Source: Streptomyces sp. f51 (GTDB taxonomy: Bacteria > Actinomycetota > Actinomycetes > Streptomycetales > Streptomycetaceae). From it: a stretch of 64,000 nucleotides of DNA. The translations under genes were made by a program, and so were the position numbers. The notes below the pieces were generated by a model. It did no database searches. It saw only the letters and a list, made by a program, of their open reading frames with translations, and was not told the origin of the DNA. Below are positions 37,956-45,911 of the stretch, piece by piece (the stretch's first letter is position 1; every line of letters begins with the position of its first letter). Location: contig NZ_CP149798.1 of the NCBI RefSeq assembly GCF_037940415.1, forward strand, positions 4,249,001-4,313,000. The letters are read 5' to 3'.

Positions 37956-39230
37956 ATGGCACCGTACGAATCCGACGACAGCGCGAGGGCCGCGGAGGCC
38001 GACGACACGCTCGACGGGCGACGCAAGGCCGCGCGGTACGTCGTTCCGGTCGCGGTGGTGGGGGTGGCGGCGGCGACGATCGGACTCGTCCCGGCGCTCG
38101 CCGACTCCGGAGACCCGAACCTTCCGAAGGTCACCGCGCAGCAACTCATCGAGAAGATCGCCAAGTCGGACGTCCAGCAGCTGTCCGGCACGGTCAAGAT
38201 CACCACCGACTTGGGGCTGCCCGACCTGGGCGGTCTGGAGAGCGGCCTGCTGTCCGGCGCGGCCAAGGGCCACGACGGCTCGTCCGCCGACCCGCAGTCC
38301 AAGCTCCTCGAACTCGCCGCGGGCACGCACACGCTGCGCGTGGCGGCCGACGGACCGGACCGGGGCAAGGTCTCCCTGCTGGACAGCGCCGCCGAGTACA
38401 GCGTCATCCACAACGGCAAGGACGTCTGGGGATACGACAGCAAGTCGAACGAGGTCTTCCACTCGACGTCCGCCGAGTCCGGTAAGGCCGGCGAGAAGGC
38501 GGGGGACAAGGCGCCGCGGGACGTTCCCGCCACGCCCAAGGACTTCGCCGACGAGGTGCTCAAGTCCGTCGACTCCACGACCTCGGTGAAGGTCGACGGC
38601 ACCGCGCACGTCGCGGGCCGTGACGCCTACAAGCTGGTCATCAAGCCCCGGCAGTCCGGCACGACGGTCGGCGCCATCAGCATCGCGGTGGACGCGAAGA
38701 CGGGGCTGCCGCTGAAGTTCACGCTGACCCCGGCGAGCGGTGGCGCGGCGGTCGTGGACGCGGGCTTCACCCGGGTCGACTTCTCCCGGCCGGCCGCTTC
38801 GACGTTCGCCTTCACCCCGCCGAAGGGCGCGAAGGTCACCGAGGGCGACACGCTGAAGGGCGCGAAGGGCGACGAGTCCAAGAGCCCGAAGGGCGCCGAG
38901 CCCAAGCGCGTGGAGAAGGGCGCGCCGAAGGGTCACGAGGGAGCCGCCGACGGCCTCGGCGGTCCGAAGACGATCGGCAAGGGCTGGAACTCGATCGTCG
39001 TCCTCGGCACCGGGGGCAAGGGTGTGCCCTCGGGCGCGTCCGGTTCGACCGGCAACAGCAACGTCGACGGTTTCCTGAACTCCCTCGGCGACCACGTGAC
39101 CGGCTCGTTCGGCTCGGGCACGGTCTACTCGACCCGACTGATCAACGCGCTGATCACGGACGACGGCAAGGTGTACGCCGGTGCCGTCACCAAGGCCGCG
39201 CTGGTGAAGGCCGCGAACGCGGCCCACTAG
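37956..39230 (+). CDS. Membrane-anchored LolA/DUF2092-like protein
   Basis: A 424-residue protein with one N-terminal membrane segment (YVVPVAVVGVAAATIGLVPALA, about residues 28-49) and a large extracytoplasmic part. The pattern PKVTAQQLIEKIAKSDVQQLSGTV, then YSVIHNGKDVWGYD and YKLVIKPRQSG...IAVDAKTGLPLKF resembles outer-membrane lipoprotein-sorting (LolA/LppX-like) folds, which in actinomycetes bind lipids at the cell surface. A Lys/Gly-rich linker (KGAKGDESKSPKG) precedes the C-terminus. GGAGG lies nine bases before the ATG. It is followed closely by an ABC transporter pair, so a lipid or envelope role is plausible but inferred. Confidence 0.72.
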   Translation: MAPYESDDSARAAEADDTLDGRRKAARYVVPVAVVGVAAATIGLVPALADSGDPNLPKVTAQQLIEKIAKSDVQQLSGTVKITTDLGLPDLGGLESGLLSGAAKGHDGSSADPQSKLLELAAGTHTLRVAADGPDRGKVSLLDSAAEYSVIHNGKDVWGYDSKSNEVFHSTSAESGKAGEKAGDKAPRDVPATPKDFADEVLKSVDSTTSVKVDGTAHVAGRDAYKLVIKPRQSGTTVGAISIAVDAKTGLPLKFTLTPASGGAAVVDAGFTRVDFSRPAASTFAFTPPKGAKVTEGDTLKGAKGDESKSPKGAEPKRVEKGAPKGHEGAADGLGGPKTIGKGWNSIVVLGTGGKGVPSGASGSTGNSNVDGFLNSLGDHVTGSFGSGTVYSTRLINALITDDGKVYAGAVTKAALVKAANAAH

Positions 39231-39262
39231 GCGCGGCCGGGAGAAGCGAACCGAGGGAGCCC

Positions 39263-40456
39263 ATGGAGGAGCTGTCCGCCGACGAACCCGGCCCCGCGCG
39301 GGAGCCGGAAGCCGCTGACCTGGTGCCCGTACGGGCGGAAGCCGCCGACGTGGCACCCGCGTGGGCGGAAGCCGCAGACGTGGCACCCGCGTGGGCGGAA
39401 GCCGCAGACGTGGCGCCCGCGCGGGAGCCGGGGGATACGGTCGCCAGGCCCGCGCGAGGGCCGGGAGACGTGGCGGCCGGGCCCGCGCGGGGGCCGAGGG
39501 CCGTCGGTGCCGTGGCCGCCGGCGGGGACGCGGTGATCGCGACCCGCGGGCTGACCAAGCGGTACCGCGGCGGACAGCTCGCCGTCGACGGCCTGGACCT
39601 CACCGTCCCGGCGGGCAGCGTCTTCGGTTTCCTCGGACCGAACGGCTCGGGCAAGACCACCACCATCCGCATGCTGATGGGCCTGATCGAGCCGACCTCG
39701 GGCACGGCGAGCGTCCTGGGGCGGCCCATGCCCCGGTCCGCGCGCACCGTGCTCCCGCACGTCGGGGCCCTGATCGAGGGGCCCGCGCTGTACGGCTTCC
39801 TCTCCGGGCGGGACAACCTCATCCGGTACGACTCCGCGGACCCCACCGCCGATCCCCGCACCCGCAGGGCACGCGTCGAGTCCGCGCTCGACCGGGTGGG
39901 ACTGGCCGCGGCGGCGGGGAAGAAGGCGAAGGCGTACTCCCTGGGCATGAAGCAGCGGCTGGGACTCGCGGCGGCGCTGCTCCAGCCCCGCCGGCTGCTC
40001 GTCCTGGACGAGCCGACCAACGGCCTCGACCCTCAGGGCATGCGGGAGATCCGTTCGCTGGTCAGGGAACTGGCCTCCGACGGCACGACGGTCTTCCTCT
40101 CCTCGCACCTGCTCGACGAGATCGAGCAGGTCTGCACCCACGCTGCCGTGATGACCCGGGGGCGGCTCGTCGTCCAGGGCCCGGTGGCCGATCTCGCGGC
40201 CGGAGCGCGCGGCCGGCTGGTGGTGACGACCCCGGACACCGGGGAGGCGGCGCGGGTCCTCAAGGAGCAGGGCGTCCTGGATCTCGTCGTCACCGAGACG
40301 GGAGTGAGCGCGGAGCCGCCCGACCGTGAACTCGCCGAACTGAACGCCGCGTTGGTCACGGCGGGCGTGCGGGTCCGCGGCTTCGGGGTCGAACGGGCCT
40401 CGCTGGAGGACGCGTTCGTGGCACTGACCGGGGAGGGATTCGATGTCGCGGGCTGA
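39263..40456 (+). CDS. ABC transporter ATP-binding protein with repeat N-terminus
   Basis: A 397-residue ATPase. The core starts near residue 90 (DAVIATRGLTKRY): Walker A GPNGSGKTT with K131, signature YSLGMKQRLG, Walker B LLVLDEPTNGLDP and the H-loop SSHLLDE. The first ~85 residues are an unusual Ala/Glu/Pro extension containing four copies of a ten-residue unit (AEAADVAPAW) from an exact 30-bp repeat. It lies 32 bp after the LolA-like gene and overlaps the permease gene by 14 bp; together they form an ABC-2 exporter of unknown substrate. Confidence 0.87.
   Translation: MEELSADEPGPAREPEAADLVPVRAEAADVAPAWAEAADVAPAWAEAADVAPAREPGDTVARPARGPGDVAAGPARGPRAVGAVAAGGDAVIATRGLTKRYRGGQLAVDGLDLTVPAGSVFGFLGPNGSGKTTTIRMLMGLIEPTSGTASVLGRPMPRSARTVLPHVGALIEGPALYGFLSGRDNLIRYDSADPTADPRTRRARVESALDRVGLAAAAGKKAKAYSLGMKQRLGLAAALLQPRRLLVLDEPTNGLDPQGMREIRSLVRELASDGTTVFLSSHLLDEIEQVCTHAAVMTRGRLVVQGPVADLAAGARGRLVVTTPDTGEAARVLKEQGVLDLVVTETGVSAEPPDRELAELNAALVTAGVRVRGFGVERASLEDAFVALTGEGFDVAG
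39306..39425 (+). repeat. 30-bp coding repeat in ABC ATPase N-terminus
   Basis: CGGAAGCCG units start at 39306, 39336, 39366 and 39396, an exact 30-bp period; copies 3 and 4 are nearly identical. The repeat keeps frame and encodes AEAADVAPAW. Confidence 0.88.
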
Positions 40457-41354
40457 AAGTCTGCCGGAGCGGGGCGCGCGGACGGCCGCGCAACCGGGAG
40501 CCCGCCGTGGGCCGAGCCCGCTGTGGACCTTCGGGCTCTTCCGCGACGAACTCGTCACCACCTTCCGTCGCTGGCGGACGATCGCGCTGCTCGGCGTGCT
40601 CGCGGCCGTGCCGATCCTCATCGGTGTCGCCGTGAAGGTCGAGACGAACGGCGGCTCGTCGGCGGGCGGGGACGGCGGTCAGGGCCCCGCGTTCATCGCG
40701 CAGATCACCAACAACGGCCTGTTCCTGGTCTTCACCGGGCTGGCCGCGACGCTCCCGTTCTTCCTGCCCATGGCCATCGGCGTCATCGCGGGCGACGCGA
40801 TCGCGGGCGAGGCCAACGCGGGCACCCTGCGCTATCTCCTGGTCGCGCCCGCGGGACGTACCCGGCTGCTGCTCACGAAGTACGCGACGACGATGACCTT
40901 CTGCCTGGTGGCGACGCTGGTGGTGGCGGTGTCGGCCTTCGCGGTGGGCGCCCTGCTGTTCCCGCTGGGTGAGCTGACGACGATCTCCGGGACCCGTATC
41001 GGTTTCGCCGAGGGGCTCGGCAGGGCGCTGCTCATCGCCCTGGTCGTGGCCGTGTCGCTCACGGGGGTCGCCGCGCTCGGCCTGTTCGTCTCCACGCTCA
41101 CCAACAGCGGCATCGCGGCCATGGCGACGACGGTCGGCCTCCTGATCACCGTCCAGATCCTCGACCAGATCCCGCAACTGCACGCGCTCCAGCCGTACTT
41201 CTTCTCGCACTACTGGCTGTCCTTCGCCGACCTCATGCGCGACCCCGTCTACTGGGACGGCCTGGTCCGCGACCTGGGCCTCCAGGGCCTGTACGTCGCC
41301 GTGTTCGGGTCGGCCGCATGGGCGCGGTTCACGACGAAGGACATCACCGCCTGA
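40443..41354 (+). CDS. ABC-2 type transporter permease
   Basis: A 303-residue permease with six membrane segments (for example TIALLGVLAAVPILIGVAV, FLVFTGLAATLPFFLPMAIGVIAG, LLITVQIL). The block AGDAIAGEANAGTLRYLLVAPAGRTRLL is typical of ABC-2 permeases of the NatB/CcmB-like group. ATG at 40443 lies inside the end of the ATPase gene, so the two are translationally coupled. Confidence 0.87.
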   Translation: MSRAESLPERGARTAAQPGARRGPSPLWTFGLFRDELVTTFRRWRTIALLGVLAAVPILIGVAVKVETNGGSSAGGDGGQGPAFIAQITNNGLFLVFTGLAATLPFFLPMAIGVIAGDAIAGEANAGTLRYLLVAPAGRTRLLLTKYATTMTFCLVATLVVAVSAFAVGALLFPLGELTTISGTRIGFAEGLGRALLIALVVAVSLTGVAALGLFVSTLTNSGIAAMATTVGLLITVQILDQIPQLHALQPYFFSHYWLSFADLMRDPVYWDGLVRDLGLQGLYVAVFGSAAWARFTTKDITA

Positions 41355-41363
41355 GCGGACGCG

Positions 41364-41948
41364 TCACCGCTCGTACGGGAAACGGGCGAGCGGTGCCTCC
41401 TGGGCGAAGAAGGTCTTCGCGCGGGTCAGCGCGCCCGTGTCGTTCAGTACGTCGCCGGGCTTGCTGCCGTTGCCGAGCAGGACTCCGCCGAAGCGCATCC
41501 CCATGTACGCCGCGGTGTGGTTCAGCGTGCCGATCAGCGGGCCGGCGACCTCGGGCTCCTCGTGCGCGAGCGCGGTGACGCCCCAGAGGGTGCGGCCGGC
41601 CAGGGTGGCCTTGAAGTCGACGCCGGGTGTACGGAGCCAGCCGGACCAGTGGTCCAGGTAGCGCTTGGTCTGTCCGGACACCGAGTACCAGTACAGCGGC
41701 GAGGCGATCACGATGTCGGTGGCCGCGATGGTGGCGTCGAGCAGGGTGGCCGCCGGGCTCGGGGCGGGTGGGCGTACGTGCTCGCTGTCCCGGCGGAGGT
41801 CCTCGAAGTCGGGGAGCCGGTGTTCTGTCAGGGAGAGCCAGCGCTGCTCCGTGTCCGCGGGGAGTTGTTCGGCCGCTCTGCGGGCCAGGGTCTCGGTGTT
41901 GCCGCCGGGGCGGCTGCTGCCGAGCACGAACAGGAATCTGCGAGTCAT
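41364..41948 (-). CDS. NADPH-dependent FMN reductase / flavodoxin-like protein
   Basis: A 194-residue flavodoxin-fold protein. LGSSRPGGNTETLARRAAEQL is the FMN phosphate-binding loop, IVIASPLYWYSVSGQTKRYLDHWS the isoalloxazine-binding block, and LWGVTALAHEEPEVAGPLIG the third strand-helix. Such enzymes use NAD(P)H to reduce FMN, quinones or azo dyes. ATG at 41948 has AGGGGGAACC upstream. It converges with the ABC permease gene, nine bases away. Confidence 0.85.
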   Translation of the reverse strand: MTRRFLFVLGSSRPGGNTETLARRAAEQLPADTEQRWLSLTEHRLPDFEDLRRDSEHVRPPAPSPAATLLDATIAATDIVIASPLYWYSVSGQTKRYLDHWSGWLRTPGVDFKATLAGRTLWGVTALAHEEPEVAGPLIGTLNHTAAYMGMRFGGVLLGNGSKPGDVLNDTGALTRAKTFFAQEAPLARFPYER

Positions 41949-42005
41949 GGTTCCCCCTGGGAGGCGGCGGCCGATTACACGCGCCCACAATATATGCACG
42001 CGCAT

Positions 42006-42440
42006 CTACACGTCCAGGCCACCCTCCTCCAACTGGGCCGGCTCCTTTCTCTCGCCCCCTCCGCCCCTACCCAACCCGAACCCGGGGCTCCGCCCCCAGG
42101 CCCCCGCTCCTCAATCCCCGGAGGGGCTGAACGCTCCCCGGACCCAAAGGGGTGGGGAGAGGGAGACCACCCCCGGGGCTCCGCCCCAGCCCCCGCTCCT
42201 CAAACGCCGGAGGGGCTGAAACCTTCGCCGGCCGGGGCTGACATGGCCACGGCCTGGGCCGACGTTGCGGCAGCCTGGGCTGACGTTTCGCCAGCCAGGG
42301 GCCGAATCTTCCGCGACCGGGGCTGACGATTCGCGGGCCCGTGGGCTGAAACCTTCCGCAGCTGGGGGCTGAGACCTTCTGCGGCCGGGGGCTGAAGCCC
42401 TCCGCGGCCGGGGGCTGAAGCCTTCCGCGGCCGGGGCTGG
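42006..42440. repeat. REP-like elements and degenerate repeat cluster
   Basis: Two copies of GCTCCTCAA-x4-CCGGAGGGGCTGAA occur near 42107 and 42195, joined by GGGGCTCCGCCCC hairpins. They are followed by at least eight imperfect units of the form CTTCCGCGGCCGGGGGCTGA to about 42435. I know the first motif as a common intergenic element of Streptomyces. No gene is supported in the 650 bp between the FMN reductase start and the 886-residue protein gene; this marks the left edge of the secretion-like locus. Confidence 0.65.
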
Positions 42441-42599
42441 AAGGTGGACCGGGCACCACGACGCACCGCACCCGCAGCCGGGATCCGGGCGCGAGGGGCC
42501 GTGCCGGTACATCGATGCCCGTCGCCACCGACGGTCACTCCTCACCCAACGGCGACGGGCTGATGCACCGGCACGGCCCCGACCCACCCACCCACCTGC

Positions 42600-45260
42600 C
42601 TACCGCCCCGGACGCGGAGGACGCTGCACCCGGGGAGCCGGCCCCGGAGCGGCAGCGCCCGGCACGCCCCCGCCCGGAGGCGCGGACCGGCGCCCGGACT
42701 GAAGTCGGGCCGCGTTCGCCACGGGATTGGCCGGTGCCGTCGCGCCCGCCACCGCCGGCCTCCCCCAGCTCTCCGGAACGGACGCGTGCCGCTCCACCGT
42801 CCCCCGCACCCGAGCCTCCGCGAGCAACGCCGTCTGCTGCGCCACGGGAGCGAACCCCGGAGCCGCGTTGCCGCTCTGGGAGGGCACCTGCCGGACGGCC
42901 ATCGCGGTCAGGGCGGCCTGGGTGTCCCGGGGAAAGACGTCCCGGGGCAGCAACTGCGACGCCGCACCGGTCACCTCGACCCGGTGCTGCCCACCCCCCG
43001 CCTCGAACGTCACGCCGTACCCGAGGTACTGCCGGTCCCGGTCGAACATCAAGTCACCCCGCACCCGCCCACCCCCGGCCCGCGTCCGCTCGCTCAGCTC
43101 CCGGAGAGCCTCCGGCATCGGCGCGGTCCGCCCGAGGCTCGCCACATACGCCTCCGCCTCCACGCTCCCCTCCCGGAACCGAGCCCTGCCGTCCGGCCCG
43201 GTGGACATCCGCACGGCACCGACCCGGTTGCCGGGAGCGATGTCGATGGTGAGGCGGCCGTCCCCGCCGTACTCGCTCACGAACCGCTCCCGCAGCGCCG
43301 TGAACTGCACCTGGTTCTCCAGCGCGGGAGGCAGGTTCGGCCCGTAGACGGTGACCCGCGCCTCGGGGTCGGCCTCCAGGATGATCTCGGCGTTCGCCAC
43401 CCCCGTACCGCCGGCGCCCGCGACCAGCCACGTCTTCGGGGCATCCGCCGCGCCCGCGGCACGCGCGTCGAAGCGGCCCTCGGCGATCTCGTCCCCGATG
43501 AAGACACGCCCGGGCGCGGCGGCCCGCGCCCGCTCCCACAGGGCGGTCGCGTCCAGCGTCTGGAGCGCGGCCCGCGCCCCGCCGTCCGAGCGCAGCGTGT
43601 CGAGGACCCCTTCCTCCCGCAGCACCTGGAGCGCCCGCTCCGCGCCGACCTCCCCGGTCAGCCGGTCGTGCGCCGGTGAATCGGCGGGCAGCCGCCCCCG
43701 TACGGCGTCGAGCGCCTCCGGCAGGTTCACCGCGTCCCAGCGGTCGACGCCGGGCACCATCTCCGGCGGCAGCCCGGTGGCCACGGTCGGCGTGCCCTCG
43801 ACCTTCACATAGAGCTCGGGAGAGCCGTCGGCGGGCCGGATGTGGGCGTAGAGACGGCCGTCAGGACCCGGCACCAGGGCTGCGGTCCCGTCGACGAGCG
43901 GTCCGCGCACGGCGAGCTGGTCCTCCCACAGGCGGACCGCGTCGCGCGGTACCCGCGAGGTCGGGTCGGCGAACTGGTGGGCGTCGCCGAGCCCGCTGGC
44001 CCGCATGTCCCGCGTCTGGTCGGGGGACTGGACGATGCCCTCGCCCGGGTCCAGATGCCAGCGGCCGCGTGCGTCGACGAGCAGGGCTCCGGGGTCGCGT
44101 CCGACGAGGCTGGCCCCGCCGCCGACGACGACCTGACGGGTGGGCCACTCGCCGGTCGCCGCGATCTCCGCGCGCAGCTCGTCCAGGGTGGCGGCTCCGG
44201 CCCGGGTGCGCTCGTCGGCCGCGCGGGCCGCCGCGGCGGCGAGCTCCTCGCGGGGGACGGGGGAACCGTCGGGCCGCAGCCCCGGCAGGGGCGGGGCCGC
44301 GACGGACGCGCCGAGAGGCCGGGCGTGCTCGGCCCGCGACCGGAACGCGTACAGCTCGGCCGCATCGGCCGCGCCCAACCGCTCGACGGGGACGGCCAGT
44401 TCGCGCAGAGCGCCGACCGCCATCGGCGTCAGATGGGGGTCGGCGAGGTCACGGCGGACCTCGGCGGCCTGGAGCTCCGCCGCGCGCTGGTCCGCATCGG
44501 CCGGAGCCTGCGGACGCAACCCCATGTGATCGATGAGCGCCGACAACTCGCCTCTGGCTTCGGCGCGTTGGGAGGCGTCAAGGGTGGCGTCGTTCATCAG
44601 GGCGGCCAGGTGGTTCAGTTCGCCGATCCGGCCGAGGTCCTCCTCGGTGAGGCCAAGGCGCCGCTCCGCGTTCCCGAGCCCGCCGCGGGACAGCAGGTCA
44701 CCGCGGTTCGGGGCGACGCCCGCGACCTCGGGGTCACCGGCGGCGGCACGGGTGGCCCGGTCCCGCACCGCGAGCAGTTCGCCGACCTCGTGGCTCAGCG
44801 CCCGGCCCACCTGGCGCGGGTCCATCCGGTCGGAGAGCTGGACGACGTGCTGGTCGGAGGTGGTGTTGACGTGGGTCCGCGCGACCGTCCCCGAGGGGAG
44901 CGGTACGGCGTCCAGCCGCAGGGTGAGGTTCCGGCCCCGGTCGTCGGTGAGCGCGAAGAAGCGGTCGCCCGCGGCACCGGACCGCAGCTCGACGGAGCCG
45001 AGCCGCTGCCCGTACAGGCTCCGCACCACCATCGGCAGCGTGCTCTCCGCCTGGGCGACGACGGCAGCCTGCCGGCCGGGCTCCGGCGCGGCGCCGGTGC
45101 CCGAGACGAAACGGCTGCCCGCGACGTCGGTCGCGGTGATCACGACGGGCTCCGCGCGCGGTCCCGCACCCGGGCCGGAAGGGCCGGGACGCGCGTCCCT
45201 CCGGACCTCGGGCCGGTCGGAACGGCCGGCGTTCCCGCGGTCGAGCGGTTCCTGCTCCAC
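42600..45260 (-). CDS. Large protein with Rossmann domain, candidate secreted effector
   Basis: An 886-residue protein with no signal peptide or membrane segment. A basic/Pro-rich N-terminus precedes a domain at about 40-180 that ends in ALSHEVGELLA (H157, E158, E161), a metal-site-like HExxE pattern seen in large actinobacterial toxin-like proteins. The middle has aspartate-rich beta segments (DGTAALVPGPDGRLYAHI, GSPELYVKVEG). At 610-800 lies a Rossmann-like domain: GAGGTG at 615-620, VTVYGPNLPP and YVASLGRTAPMPEALREL, as in FAD/NAD(P)-dependent oxidoreductases. GTG at 45260 is preferred because AAGGGGGAAA lies just upstream; ATG at 45308 would add 16 residues and overlap the divergent gene. 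It ends the minus-strand secretion set; an effector role is an inference. Confidence 0.7.
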   Translation of the reverse strand: MEQEPLDRGNAGRSDRPEVRRDARPGPSGPGAGPRAEPVVITATDVAGSRFVSGTGAAPEPGRQAAVVAQAESTLPMVVRSLYGQRLGSVELRSGAAGDRFFALTDDRGRNLTLRLDAVPLPSGTVARTHVNTTSDQHVVQLSDRMDPRQVGRALSHEVGELLAVRDRATRAAAGDPEVAGVAPNRGDLLSRGGLGNAERRLGLTEEDLGRIGELNHLAALMNDATLDASQRAEARGELSALIDHMGLRPQAPADADQRAAELQAAEVRRDLADPHLTPMAVGALRELAVPVERLGAADAAELYAFRSRAEHARPLGASVAAPPLPGLRPDGSPVPREELAAAAARAADERTRAGAATLDELRAEIAATGEWPTRQVVVGGGASLVGRDPGALLVDARGRWHLDPGEGIVQSPDQTRDMRASGLGDAHQFADPTSRVPRDAVRLWEDQLAVRGPLVDGTAALVPGPDGRLYAHIRPADGSPELYVKVEGTPTVATGLPPEMVPGVDRWDAVNLPEALDAVRGRLPADSPAHDRLTGEVGAERALQVLREEGVLDTLRSDGGARAALQTLDATALWERARAAAPGRVFIGDEIAEGRFDARAAGAADAPKTWLVAGAGGTGVANAEIILEADPEARVTVYGPNLPPALENQVQFTALRERFVSEYGGDGRLTIDIAPGNRVGAVRMSTGPDGRARFREGSVEAEAYVASLGRTAPMPEALRELSERTRAGGGRVRGDLMFDRDRQYLGYGVTFEAGGGQHRVEVTGAASQLLPRDVFPRDTQAALTAMAVRQVPSQSGNAAPGFAPVAQQTALLAEARVRGTVERHASVPESWGRPAVAGATAPANPVANAARLQSGRRSAPPGGGVPGAAAPGPAPRVQRPPRPGR

Positions 45261-45306
45261 TGGCGCTTTCCCCCTTGAACGGCCTCGTGGCACGTAAGAT
45301 CTCGGC

Positions 45307-45840
45307 ATGCTGATCGCCCGTTCGACGCAGGAAGCACACCTCTACATGGACCTGCACGCGTGCGCGTGCGGGGTGGAGAGCTTCGAGCGCGAGCACCGTC
45401 TCGACGAGCGTGACGGTGTCCTGGTCGCGGTGTACGAGGGTGTCTGCCCCCAGTGCGGCCGCGCCCGCTCGTTCGCGTTCCGGCTCACCGACGAACTCCC
45501 GCCCGCGCCACCGGCGTTCGGCGGATCCGAGCCCTCGCGGATCATTGACCCCGGGGAGTTCCTGTGGGTCGCCGACCAGGTGGCCACGGACACCGGGCTG
45601 AGGCTGCTGCACACACCGCCCGCCGGGCGCCACGAGCAGCGCGAGGGCTCCGCGTTCGCGCTCGCCGCGGTCGAGGAAGTCCTCAAGTTCCTTCCGCGGG
45701 ACGCCGATCGCGTCCCCGAGGAGCTGTTCACCTCGGAGCGCGGCCGCGCGATGTACGACAGGACCCCGCACCGCTTCGAGCGGACCGCGCTCCTCGAGAA
45801 CATCGCCCGCAAGCGCCGCATCCTCGACAGCCTCGACTAG
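45307..45840 (+). CDS. Small zinc-ribbon-like protein, candidate immunity protein
   Basis: A 177-residue soluble protein, encoded divergently and only 46 bp from the 886-residue protein gene. CAC near residue 20 (HACACG) and CPQC near residue 47 (GVCPQCGRARSFAFRL) make a two-strand zinc ribbon; the rest is helical and acidic, ending ERTALLENIARKRRILDSLD. Family members in other actinomycetes are hypothetical. Its position facing a large toxin-like gene, inside a plus-strand island, suggests immunity or regulation, but nothing in the sequence proves that. ATG at 45307 is used; ATG at 45346 is an alternative. Confidence 0.65.
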   Translation: MLIARSTQEAHLYMDLHACACGVESFEREHRLDERDGVLVAVYEGVCPQCGRARSFAFRLTDELPPAPPAFGGSEPSRIIDPGEFLWVADQVATDTGLRLLHTPPAGRHEQREGSAFALAAVEEVLKFLPRDADRVPEELFTSERGRAMYDRTPHRFERTALLENIARKRRILDSLD

Positions 45841-45911
45841 GTCGGCCCCCGGCCGGGGGCATAGCCCCACCCCGGCTCCCGAGCTCCCCGCACCCGCGGG
45901 GCTCCCCGCAC

